Below, one piece after another: positions 31,553 to 38,826 of a stretch of 46,878 nt of DNA. The stretch spans positions 1 to 46,878 of the forward strand of contig DATAIT010000119.1 in assembly GCA_036262515.1 (NCBI GenBank), read 5' to 3'. How positions within the stretch are numbered: position 1 is the first letter of the stretch; each line of letters opens with the position of its first letter. The position numbers were made by a program, and so were the translations under genes. A model generated the notes under the pieces. That model did no database searches. It was not told where the DNA came from and worked only from the letters and a program-made list of their open reading frames with translations. The DNA comes from Acidimicrobiales bacterium. Lineage in GTDB: Bacteria > Actinomycetota > Acidimicrobiia > Acidimicrobiales > GCA-2861595.

Positions 31553-31870
31553 TCAGGTGACGACCTCGAAGACGCGCACGAGCGGCTCCTGCCGCAGCAG
31601 CTCGAAGACGCGGACCTGGGCCTCCTTGGCGGCGCGCGACTCCATCGCCTCGCCCATGGACTCCAGGCGGTCCCACCGGGACACGGCGGCGCACTCGACG
31701 AGGCCGCCGGGATGGTGGTCGACGGCCACGACGAGGTCGATGCTCGTGCACCCCGGGAACTGGCGGTAGGCCGGGAGGATATCGTCGGCGAACAGCCGGC
31801 GGATCTCCTCGAGATCGGCAGGGTCCACGGCGGTCTGGAACATGCGCAGGAACGTCGTCACGGCGTCCAT
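31553..31870 (-). CDS. ABM-like small protein
   Basis: A 105-residue protein with the ferredoxin-like alpha/beta pattern of antibiotic-biosynthesis-monooxygenase (ABM) proteins: LPAYRQFPGCTSIDLVVAVD, then ECAAVSRWDRLESMGEAM, then LLRQEPLVRVFEVV at the end. The His-x-x-x pair often linked to activity is not clear. ATG at 31870 overlaps the 3' end of the metallophosphoesterase gene by 13 bases, and the stop is followed at once by the cofC ribosome site. Such proteins act as cofactor-free monooxygenases or only as ligand binders. The close coupling with cofC makes a link to F420 metabolism possible, but this is inference. Confidence 0.8.
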   Translation of the reverse strand: MDAVTTFLRMFQTAVDPADLEEIRRLFADDILPAYRQFPGCTSIDLVVAVDHHPGGLVECAAVSRWDRLESMGEAMESRAAKEAQVRVFELLRQEPLVRVFEVVT

Positions 31871-32703
31871 CCTGTCTTCGAGAACATCCCGGCCAGGGCG
31901 GTGCTCGTGTGCAGCCGCATGGACTGGCGGTCGAGCTCGGCGGCCACCCGTTCGCCGACACCGGGGTAGCGCAGCGTGATGCGGATGAGGTCGGGGGTGA
32001 CCTCGATGAGGTTGTACGACGGGCGGGTGTAGCCGCGGAGGCGGTACGACGAGACGGTGCCCGAGTTCACCAGCAGCGTGTCGTTCAGCAGCCACACGTG
32101 GGGCACGTGCTTGTGCCCCGACAGCACGAGGTGCACGCCCAGCTCGGACAGCAGCGTGAGCACGTCGCCCGAGTCCCACACCGTGTTCCGCTCGCGACCC
32201 GTGCCCGGGACGGGCACGAGGTGGTGGTGCAGCACGAACGTGCGCACGTCGGCCTCGCCGGCGAACTGGTGGCGGATCCAGTCGTAGCGCTCGCGGCCGA
32301 CCTCGCCCTCGGCCAGGTCCGGCTTCGACGAGTCGATGGCCACGACCCGCATGGAGAGCGAGTCGCCGCCCTCGACGCGCAGGACGCTGTCGCCCTTTCC
32401 CCCGATGCCCTCGCCGATGCCGAAGGTGTCCCGGAAGTGCAGGTAGCCCACGTTCTTCGAGTCGTGGTTGCCGGGGATGACGACGGTGCGCAGGCCGCCG
32501 GCGAACAGCGGCTCGAGGTGGCGGTGGGCCTCGCGGAACTCGTGGGCGTACCCGTCGGTGGTGAGGTCGCCCCCGACCACGACGAGGTCGGGACCGAGGG
32601 CGGTGATCTCGGCCACCGCCGCGTCGAGGAGGGCGCCGTCGAAGAACGGCGAACCGCAGTGCAGGTCCGACAGCTGGGCGATGACGAACTCCTCCCGCAC
32701 CAC
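31858..32703 (-). CDS. Calcineurin-like metallophosphoesterase
   Basis: A 281-residue phosphoesterase with the full dimetal motif series: AQLSDLHCGSPFF (residues about 9-21), VVVGGDLTTDG, IPGNHDSKN, FVLHHHLVPVPG and LVLSGHKHVPHVW. It belongs to the same broad group as Icc-type 3',5'-cyclic nucleotide phosphodiesterases and glycerophosphodiester phosphodiesterase GpdQ. The substrate cannot be named. GTG 32703 is the start, and the gene is divergent from gpsA across only 71 bp. A role in glycerophosphate metabolism would suit the gpsA neighbour but is a guess. No signal peptide, so cytosolic. Confidence 0.9.
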   Translation of the reverse strand: MVREEFVIAQLSDLHCGSPFFDGALLDAAVAEITALGPDLVVVGGDLTTDGYAHEFREAHRHLEPLFAGGLRTVVIPGNHDSKNVGYLHFRDTFGIGEGIGGKGDSVLRVEGGDSLSMRVVAIDSSKPDLAEGEVGRERYDWIRHQFAGEADVRTFVLHHHLVPVPGTGRERNTVWDSGDVLTLLSELGVHLVLSGHKHVPHVWLLNDTLLVNSGTVSSYRLRGYTRPSYNLIEVTPDLIRITLRYPGVGERVAAELDRQSMRLHTSTALAGMFSKTGWTP

Positions 32704-32762
32704 GCCGACGAGTGTAGGGGCGCCTCCGAACGTCTCCCTGGCGGGGTAGCGCCGGCGGTCCG

Positions 32763-32768
32763 TATCGT
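32763..32768 (+). promoter_or_regulatory. -10 element (TATCGT) for leaderless gpsA
   Basis: TATCGT ends six bases before the GTG start of gpsA at 32775. No ribosome binding site lies between. Confidence 0.55.
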
Positions 32769-32774
32769 GAAGCC

Positions 32775-33794
32775 GTGGGCACCAGGGTGGCGGTACTGGG
32801 CGCGGGCTCGTGGGGCACCACGGTCGCCGCCCTCACCTCGCGCAACGTGGCCACCGTGCTGTGGGCCCGCCGGCCCGAGCTCGCCGCCGCCATCAACGCC
32901 GGGCACCGCAACCCCGACTACCTGCCGGAAGCGTCGCTCCCGGAAGCACTGGTGGCCACGGCGTCGGTGGAGGAAGCGCTGGCCGGTGCGTCGGTCCTCG
33001 TCATGGCGGTCCCCTCGCACGGCTTCCGAGCCATCCTCGAGCGGGCCCTGCCGTACCTTGCGCCCGGGACGCCGATCGTGAGCCTCACCAAGGGCCTGGA
33101 GGAGGGCTCCAGCAAGCGGATGACCGAGGTCATCGCCGAGGTGGCGACCGGCTCGCCGGCCGGCGTGCTCACGGGCCCGAACCTGGCGGGCGAGATCATG
33201 GCCGGCCAGCCCGCCGCCAGCGTGGTGGCCCTGGAGGACGAGGGCTTGGCGGCGGAGATCCAGCGCCTGGTCGGGACCGACGGGTTCCGGGTGTACACGA
33301 ATACGGACGTGGTCGGGTGCGAGGTCGCCGGGGCCCTGAAGAACGTCACCGCCATCGCATCGGGCATGGGCGACGGGATGGGCTTCGGCGACAACAGCCG
33401 CGCCGCCCTGATCACGCGCGGCCTGGCAGAGCTCACCCGTCTGGGCACCGCCCTGGGCGGTCAGCCGCAGACCTTCCCCGGCCTGGCCGGCATGGGCGAT
33501 CTGGTGGTGACGTGCATCTCCCGTCGGAGCCGGAACCGCCATGTCGGCGAACAGCTGGGTCGAGGGCGGAGCACCTCCGAGGTGCTGGGCGGGATGAAGA
33601 TGGTGGCCGAGGGCGTGAAGACGTCCCGCACCGTGCTGGACCTGGCTGCGACCGTGGGCGTGGAGATGCCGATCGCCGAGCAGGTCGTGGCCGTCCTCTA
33701 CGACGGCAAGACGGCGGCCGAGGCCCTCCCCGCCCTCATGCAGCGCGAGGCCAAACCGGAGCACCAGCCCGTCCGGCCCGTTCCCGCCGTCTGA
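32775..33794 (+). CDS. gpsA: Glycerol-3-phosphate dehydrogenase [NAD(P)+]
   Basis: A 339-residue soluble enzyme that reduces dihydroxyacetone phosphate to sn-glycerol-3-phosphate for phospholipids. The Rossmann motif RVAVLGAGSWGTTVAAL is at residues 4-20. GPNLAGEIMAGQPAA (substrate pocket), the catalytic Lys in EVAGALKNVTAIASGMGDG, the substrate region GDNSRAALITRGLAE and PGLAGMGDLVVTCIS with SRNRHVGEQLG are all present and in the usual order. Length is normal for the family. GTG at 32775 follows TATCGT by six bases, so the mRNA is probably leaderless. It converges with the GH38 gene across a hairpin. Confidence 0.97.
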   Translation: MGTRVAVLGAGSWGTTVAALTSRNVATVLWARRPELAAAINAGHRNPDYLPEASLPEALVATASVEEALAGASVLVMAVPSHGFRAILERALPYLAPGTPIVSLTKGLEEGSSKRMTEVIAEVATGSPAGVLTGPNLAGEIMAGQPAASVVALEDEGLAAEIQRLVGTDGFRVYTNTDVVGCEVAGALKNVTAIASGMGDGMGFGDNSRAALITRGLAELTRLGTALGGQPQTFPGLAGMGDLVVTCISRRSRNRHVGEQLGRGRSTSEVLGGMKMVAEGVKTSRTVLDLAATVGVEMPIAEQVVAVLYDGKTAAEALPALMQREAKPEHQPVRPVPAV

Positions 33795-33848
33795 GCGGAG
33801 GCACCCACACCGGCTCCGGGGCCGGCGATCGCTCGGCGGTGCGCTCAG
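33791..33848. terminator. Convergent hairpin between gpsA and the GH38 gene
   Basis: CTGAGCG (33791-33797) pairs with CGCTCAG (33842-33848), and GCACC (33801-33805) can pair with GGTGC just inside the right arm. The stem contains both stop codons. A U-tract is absent. Bidirectional termination is plausible. Confidence 0.45.
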
Positions 33849-36514
33849 TCGAGGTGGAGGGTGGCGAACGCCCACGGGTCGAGCTGCACGGACCCGTCGA
33901 ACGGAGCGAGCGGCCGGCCCCGCAGGTCGACCACCCAGCCCGACCGCCCGTCGACGTGCATGGTGGTGGGCGAGGCGGTGGGGTTGAACACCCGGACCTC
34001 GAGGGTGCCGCCGACGCGCCGCACGGCCGAGACCTCGGCGCCTTCGACAGCGAGACCGGTGCCCGTCGGGGGCCGGTGACCGCCGCCAGCGGCGTCGACG
34101 ACGAGCAGCGGCAGGAAGGCGTCGTCGGCCAGGGCGTAGGGATCGCCCTCGCCGACGTGCACGGCGTAGCGGGCCTCGACAGGGCCGAGCATCTGGGGGC
34201 CCTCCAGCCGATCGGGCGGTCCGGCCGGCAGTGGTCGGGTGAGCATCTCCACCCTCGACAGCATGCCGGTGGCCCGCAGGAGCGTCAGGGCCAGCGCTCC
34301 GGCGGTGCCCTCCTCCACGCCGACGAGCTCGTACTCCAGGAGGCCCTCGTGCACGACGGTGAGCCCTCCGGCCTGTACGAACCGCCGCGAGGGAAAGGTG
34401 GGCAGCGGGACCTCCGTCGGGCCGCCCTCGGCCTCCAGGCCCCGTTCCACCACGGCGAAGGCGCACTCGGCCCGGCTGCACGTCGAGCGCTGGGGCAGGG
34501 GGAACTGCACCCGCAGGCGGTGGTCGCGGCACGGGTTGTCGAACGTCGTGTGGACGCGCACCAGGCGCTCGTCCGCCCGCACCTCGACCACGGTCGTCAC
34601 CGCCACCGTGCGGGCGCCCGTGCGCGAGCGCGTGGCGTCGTCGATGCGCTCGGGCCAGGTGAAGGTGCGCACGATCCGCAGCCGGCCGCGCACGGGTCCC
34701 CCCTCCACGAGCTCGACGGCCACCGCCTCGGGGCGGTCGACCACGACGTCGTTCTCGGGCGGCGACCAGTTGTACGTGTCGCCGTGGTCGCCGCTGTCCA
34801 CGAGCCGGTCGAAGCCGGCCAGGCCGTCGAGCGAGAACGTCCCGTCCGCAGGGTCGACGTCGACGCGCACGAGGCCGTTCGCCAGGGTGGTGGCGCCCTC
34901 GGCGCGCACGGGCCCGGCCGGTGGCCGGCCCGGCGCCCACGCTGCCCAGCCGTAGCCGGGCACGTCGTCGACCCGGGCCAGCACACGACGCGAGGGCGGC
35001 TGGAGGATCCGCACCCGCACGTCGGTGTCGGGGCGGGCGTCGGCGCGTCGCTGGAGGTCGCGCTTGGCCGGCTCGACCAGGAACTCGGTGCGCAGGCGGG
35101 CGTCGGCATGGAGGACGACGTCGAGACGACGGTCCGTCTCCTCGGCCTCGACGGCGTTGACGTAGGTCGTCGGGTCCAGTTGCTGGCTGCGGATGCCGGC
35201 CAGGAGACGGCCGAGGTCGCTCGCCCTGACGGTGCGATCCAGGAGTACGGCTCGCCGCTCCTCGACCACCTGGGCCCCGGGCAGGTCCCCCTCGCCCGGT
35301 ACGGTGAGCTCCACCAACCCGCCGCGCCGGCGGGCCGACGGGTTCACCACCACGGGCCCGGCGTCGGCCATCGAACCGGACAGGGCGACGAGGGCTCGCT
35401 CGGTGAGCCCCTCGGCGATCTGGCGGGCCTCCGCGAAGCGGTGGAGCACGGCGGCGCCCACCTCGTCGGCCGAGCAGGCGCAGATCGAGTCGTGCGCCGA
35501 GTTGCGGATCACCTCCTTCCAGGCCAGCGCCAGCAGGGAAGCCGGCCACGCCGCCGGCGGGACCCACAGGGCCGAGAGCGGCTCGGCCAGGCGCTCCAGC
35601 GCCCGCTCCGTGCGGGCGGCCGCCTGCTTCACGTCGACCCGGTTCGACGCCACGCCCATCAACAGGTTGGCCCGTGCGCCCGAGCGGAGCTCTCCGGACC
35701 ATGCCGCCAGCCCTTCGCCTGGCGCGGCGGCCAGGTACTCGGCCAGCGAGGTGACCTCGAGCCGGTAGTCGTCCTGGATGCCGTTGGCCTCGGCGACCAC
35801 ACGGCCGAGCCAGGGCTGGGGCACCTGGTGGTCGGTGCCGTTCATGAGCAGCATCCCGTCCAGCAGGAACGTCCCCACCGCCGCCTCGTGGGTGGCGATG
35901 CGGGCGAGCAGAGCCTTCGCGTCGTCGGGGATGGCGGCGCCGTTGCCGTAGCCGTGCAGCAGGTACTCGGCCCGCACCGTCGAGCCGTCGGGCGCCGACC
36001 ACCGGAAGGCCGACCGGTCGACGGCCGCCGGGACGCCCCGCCACACCACGGCGTGGTCGAAGCCGGCGTGGCGGAGGATCTGCGGCATCTGGGCGATGTG
36101 GCCGAACATGTCGGGCAGGTAGCCGACGTCAGCGGCGCCGCCGAACGCGGCCGCCCGCTCCATGCCGAGCTGGAGGTTGCGCACGATGGTCTCGCCCGAG
36201 ACCCCGAACTCGTCCATGAGGACGTACCAGGGGCCCATGGCCATGCGCCCGCTGGCACCGAGGCGCCGCAGGCTCGCCTCGGCGGCGGGACGGACCTCGA
36301 GGTAGTCGTCGACCACGGCCATCTGGCCGTCCAGCAGGAAGCGTGCGTACCCGAGGTCGGTATCCAGCAGCGGCAGGAACTCGTCGAGGAGGTCGACCAG
36401 GCGGAGGCGGAACGTCTGGAACGGCGCGTACCACTCCCGGTCCCAGTGGGTGTGCGGCACGATGGCGACCCGCCGCGGTGCCGTGCGTGGCGTGGGGGTG
36501 TCCCCCTCGGTCAT
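33845..36514 (-). CDS. Glycoside hydrolase family 38 alpha-mannosidase
   Basis: An 889-residue enzyme, close in length to MngB-type GH38 hydrolases. The N-terminal catalytic domain has the zinc motif IVPHTHWDREWYAPF (residues about 18-32), GPWYVLMDEFGVSGE, the probable nucleophile Asp in YLPDMFGHIAQMPQIL, and EVIRNSAHDSICACS with a zinc His. A central three-helix region and a large C-terminal beta domain (NPTASPTTMHVDGRSGW near the end) complete the fold. No signal peptide is visible, so it should act in the cytosol on alpha-mannosides or mannosylglycerate. ATG at 36514 overlaps the stop of a possible five-codon upstream frame (ATGA), and there is no ribosome binding site of its own. It is divergent from cutA. 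Confidence 0.93.
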   Translation of the reverse strand: MTEGDTPTPRTAPRRVAIVPHTHWDREWYAPFQTFRLRLVDLLDEFLPLLDTDLGYARFLLDGQMAVVDDYLEVRPAAEASLRRLGASGRMAMGPWYVLMDEFGVSGETIVRNLQLGMERAAAFGGAADVGYLPDMFGHIAQMPQILRHAGFDHAVVWRGVPAAVDRSAFRWSAPDGSTVRAEYLLHGYGNGAAIPDDAKALLARIATHEAAVGTFLLDGMLLMNGTDHQVPQPWLGRVVAEANGIQDDYRLEVTSLAEYLAAAPGEGLAAWSGELRSGARANLLMGVASNRVDVKQAAARTERALERLAEPLSALWVPPAAWPASLLALAWKEVIRNSAHDSICACSADEVGAAVLHRFAEARQIAEGLTERALVALSGSMADAGPVVVNPSARRRGGLVELTVPGEGDLPGAQVVEERRAVLLDRTVRASDLGRLLAGIRSQQLDPTTYVNAVEAEETDRRLDVVLHADARLRTEFLVEPAKRDLQRRADARPDTDVRVRILQPPSRRVLARVDDVPGYGWAAWAPGRPPAGPVRAEGATTLANGLVRVDVDPADGTFSLDGLAGFDRLVDSGDHGDTYNWSPPENDVVVDRPEAVAVELVEGGPVRGRLRIVRTFTWPERIDDATRSRTGARTVAVTTVVEVRADERLVRVHTTFDNPCRDHRLRVQFPLPQRSTCSRAECAFAVVERGLEAEGGPTEVPLPTFPSRRFVQAGGLTVVHEGLLEYELVGVEEGTAGALALTLLRATGMLSRVEMLTRPLPAGPPDRLEGPQMLGPVEARYAVHVGEGDPYALADDAFLPLLVVDAAGGGHRPPTGTGLAVEGAEVSAVRRVGGTLEVRVFNPTASPTTMHVDGRSGWVVDLRGRPLAPFDGSVQLDPWAFATLHLD

Positions 36515-36528
36515 GGCAGCACCGCCAT
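36511..36528 (-). CDS. Possible five-codon leader ORF coupled to the GH38 gene
   Basis: ATG at 36528 opens MAVLP, and its TGA (36511-36513) overlaps the GH38 ATG by four bases. TACCGT (plus 36535-36540) ends exactly six bases before this ATG, the spacing seen at the leaderless genes of the window. Since the GH38 start has no ribosome binding site, reinitiation after the tiny frame would explain how it is translated. The frame is so short that chance is a real alternative. Confidence 0.3.
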   Translation of the reverse strand: MAVLP

Positions 36529-36534
36529 GCGACG

Positions 36535-36540
36535 ACGGTA
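36535..36540 (-). promoter_or_regulatory. -10 element (TACCGT) upstream of the GH38 gene
   Basis: Read on the minus strand, TACCGT ends six bases before an ATG at 36528 and 20 bases before the GH38 ATG. Confidence 0.45.
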
Positions 36541-36637
36541 CAGCGGTCGACCGGGCCGGGGCCTTCGATCCCGGCTCCCGGGCCCGACGCCTACTGTCGC
36601 CGCCGAGACCCCCGTTCCCGCCTGCGGAGGAGTGGTG

Positions 36638-37027
36638 ATGACCGATCCGTTCGACGGCGCTGCGCACGTCCAGGTGACCACGGCGGCGGCGAGCGTCCAG
36701 GAGGCGGACGCCGTGGCTGCCGCCGTGCTCGACGCCCGCCTGGCCGCCTGCGTCCAGGTCGTCGGGCCGGTCCGCAGCCGCTTCCGGTGGCGGGGACGGG
36801 TGGAGTCGGCCGAGGAGTGGCTGTGCGTGATCAAGACCACGGGGGCCGCGGCCGGCGCCGTCACCGACGAGATCGCCCGGATCCACAGCTACGACACCCC
36901 GGAGATCACGGTGACCCCCATCGTGGGCGGTCTCCCGTCGTACCTGGCGTGGATCGACGCCGAGGTGGACCCGGGCGGCGGAGCCGGCGGGCCGGGCGGC
37001 GAAGCCGGCGGGCAGCCCGGCCCATAG
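36638..37027 (+). CDS. cutA: CutA1-family protein
   Basis: A 129-residue protein. ATG at 36638 follows GCGGAGGAG. The CutA1 core is clear: VQVTTAAASVQEADAVAAAVL, DARLAACVQVVGPVRSRFRW, EEWLCVIKTTGAA and the hallmark EITVTPIVGGLPSYLAWID. CutA1 forms trimers and is linked by name to divalent-cation tolerance, though its role is still debated. The last about 20 residues are a Gly/Pro-rich tail (GGGAGGPGGEAGG) not usual for the family. It is followed after 27 bases by selD, which has its own promoter-like element. Confidence 0.93.
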   Translation: MTDPFDGAAHVQVTTAAASVQEADAVAAAVLDARLAACVQVVGPVRSRFRWRGRVESAEEWLCVIKTTGAAAGAVTDEIARIHSYDTPEITVTPIVGGLPSYLAWIDAEVDPGGGAGGPGGEAGGQPGP

Positions 37028-37042
37028 GCCCGGTACCGGCCG

Positions 37043-37048
37043 TACGCT
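37043..37048 (+). promoter_or_regulatory. -10 element (TACGCT) for leaderless selD
   Basis: TACGCT ends six bases before the ATG of selD at 37055. Confidence 0.55.
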
Positions 37049-37054
37049 TGGCCG

Positions 37055-38059
37055 ATGACCGTCACCGACCTGAAGTTGACCGAGTGGACGTCGTGCGGTG
37101 GGTGCGCGGCGAAGTGGGGAGCGGCCCCACTCAACGCGCTGATCCGGGAGCTGGCCGCCAGCTCCGCCGATCTTCTCGTCGGGCTGGCACCGTTCGACGA
37201 CGCCGCCGTCTACCGGCTCACCGACGACCTGGCCCTTGTCTCGACGACCGACTTCTTCCCTCCACTGGTCGACGATCCCGCCGACTTCGGCGCCATCGCC
37301 GCCGCCAACGCGTGCAGCGACGTCTTCGCCATGGGCGCCCGCGTCGTGCTGGCCCTCAACATCTCCGCCTTCCCCGAGCGACTCCCGGTCGAGGCAGTGG
37401 CCGCTGTGCTCGGAGCGGCCGGTGCGGTGGTGGCGGAGGCGGGAGGCGTGGTTGCGGGCGGCCACACGATCCGTTCCGACGAGCCGATCTTCGGGTTGGC
37501 CGTGCAGGGTCTCGTCCATCCCGACAAGGTGTGGACGAAGGCCGGCGCCCGTCCCGGCGACGCCATCGTGCTCTCGAAGCCCCTCGGTACCGGCATCCTG
37601 CTGGCCGGCGGGCGGCCGGAGGAGAAGGCGTCGGCCACCGCCCGCATGCGCACGCTCAACCGGGCCGCGGCCGAAGCGCTGTCGGCGCTGGGAGACGGCG
37701 CCCCCCACGCCGTCACGGACGTCACCGGCTTCGGGTTGTTCGGCCACGGCTGGGAGATGGCGGAGCGATCCGGTGTGACGCTGCGCTTCCGCGCCTCCGA
37801 CCTCCCGCTGTACGACGGCGCGCTGGCTGCGGCGGAGGCCGGCGTGCGCACCGGTGGCGATCCGAGGAACCGGGCCCATCTCGACGGACGCGTGACGTCC
37901 GCCGCCTCGCCTGCGATCGACGCCCTCGGCTACGACCCGCAGACCTCGGGCGGGCTGCTGGCGTCGGTATCCTCCGCCGATGCGGCCCGGCTGGCCGATG
38001 CCGGCTTCGTCACGATCGGCGAGGTCGTCGACGGGCCGGCCGGCGTCGACGTCGTCTGA
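37055..38059 (+). CDS. selD: Selenide, water dikinase (selenophosphate synthase)
   Basis: A 334-residue enzyme of the AIR-synthase-like ATPase fold that makes selenophosphate from selenide and ATP for selenocysteine or selenouridine formation. The N-terminal loop LTEWTSCGGCAAKWG has the catalytic Cys and Lys in the order GC-x2-K, where the common GCGCK has a second Cys, here Ala. TDFFPPLVDDPADFGAIAA and ANACSDVFAMGA carry the ATP/metal Asp residues, GGHTIRSDEPIFGLAV the glycine loop, and DVTGFGLFGHGWEM and DPQTSGGLLASV are diagnostic. The active site is Cys, not Sec, since no in-frame TGA occurs. No selA, selB or ybbB is in the window. Confidence 0.95.
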   Translation: MTVTDLKLTEWTSCGGCAAKWGAAPLNALIRELAASSADLLVGLAPFDDAAVYRLTDDLALVSTTDFFPPLVDDPADFGAIAAANACSDVFAMGARVVLALNISAFPERLPVEAVAAVLGAAGAVVAEAGGVVAGGHTIRSDEPIFGLAVQGLVHPDKVWTKAGARPGDAIVLSKPLGTGILLAGGRPEEKASATARMRTLNRAAAEALSALGDGAPHAVTDVTGFGLFGHGWEMAERSGVTLRFRASDLPLYDGALAAAEAGVRTGGDPRNRAHLDGRVTSAASPAIDALGYDPQTSGGLLASVSSADAARLADAGFVTIGEVVDGPAGVDVV

Positions 38060-38099
38060 TCCCGGCCGGCCGGCCACGGCCCGACCGGGCAGCCGGCGG

Positions 38100-38105
38100 T
38101 AACGT
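38100..38105 (+). promoter_or_regulatory. -10 element (TAACGT) for leaderless rnhB
   Basis: TAACGT ends seven bases before the ATG of rnhB at 38113. Confidence 0.45.
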
Positions 38106-38112
38106 CCCGACG

Positions 38113-38826
38113 ATGGCGACCTCGCGCCAGCAGCTCCGGCCCTCGCTGCGCCCCAAGGCGCCGACGCTGGCCCTCGAGCGCGCTCTGTGGAGCAGCGGGC
38201 ACGAGGTGGTCGTCGGCGTCGACGAGGTCGGTCGCGGCGCGTGGGCCGGACCCATCAGCGTGGGCGCCGCCGTGCTCCCGGTCGACAAGCGGGTCTACAA
38301 GGTGCGCGACTCGAAGATGCTCACCGAAGCCGAGCGGGAGCGGCTGTTCGACCGGGTCGCCTCGTGGTGCCGGGCCTGGGCCGTCGGGCACGCCACCCAG
38401 GTCGAGTGCGACACCCTGGGCATGTCGGAGGCCCAGCGCCTGGCCGCCCGCCGGGCGGTGAGCGGCCTCGGCCTCGAGCCGGACCACGTGCTCATCGACG
38501 GCCGGTGGGACTTCGTGGGCAAGGGGCCGTCGGCCACGACCCGGATCGTCAAGGGTGACGCCACCTGCCTGTCGATCGCCGCCGCGTCAGTCCTGGCCAA
38601 GGTGACGCGCGATCGCATGATGCGCAGTGAGGCTCCGCACTACCCGGGATACGACTTCGAGCTCAACAAGGGGTACCCGTGCCCGCGCCACAAGGCGGCG
38701 TTGAAGGCGTGGGGCCCCACGTCGATCCATCGCCGCACCTGGGTCTTCATGGACAACCTGCCCTGGGGCGTCCGGCCCCCTGCCGACCCCACCCAGCCGA
38801 TGCTCGAGGACGCCCCGACCACGTGA
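38113..38826 (+). CDS. rnhB: Ribonuclease HII
   Basis: A 237-residue endonuclease that cuts the RNA strand of RNA-DNA hybrids and removes single ribonucleotides. The catalytic DEDD set is visible: VVGVDEVGRGAWAGPISVGA (Asp and Glu of GxDExGRG), VLIDGRWDF for the third acid, and KVTRDRMM for the fourth. KGDATCLSIAAASVLAKV and YDFELNKGYPCPRHKAAL are typical of HII. A 30-residue N-terminal extension (MATSRQQLRPSLRPKAPTL) and a short acidic tail flank the fold. The stop overlaps the GTG of the next lipoprotein gene by four bases (GTGA). TAACGT, seven bases before the ATG, suggests leaderless transcription. Confidence 0.96.
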   Translation: MATSRQQLRPSLRPKAPTLALERALWSSGHEVVVGVDEVGRGAWAGPISVGAAVLPVDKRVYKVRDSKMLTEAERERLFDRVASWCRAWAVGHATQVECDTLGMSEAQRLAARRAVSGLGLEPDHVLIDGRWDFVGKGPSATTRIVKGDATCLSIAAASVLAKVTRDRMMRSEAPHYPGYDFELNKGYPCPRHKAALKAWGPTSIHRRTWVFMDNLPWGVRPPADPTQPMLEDAPTT

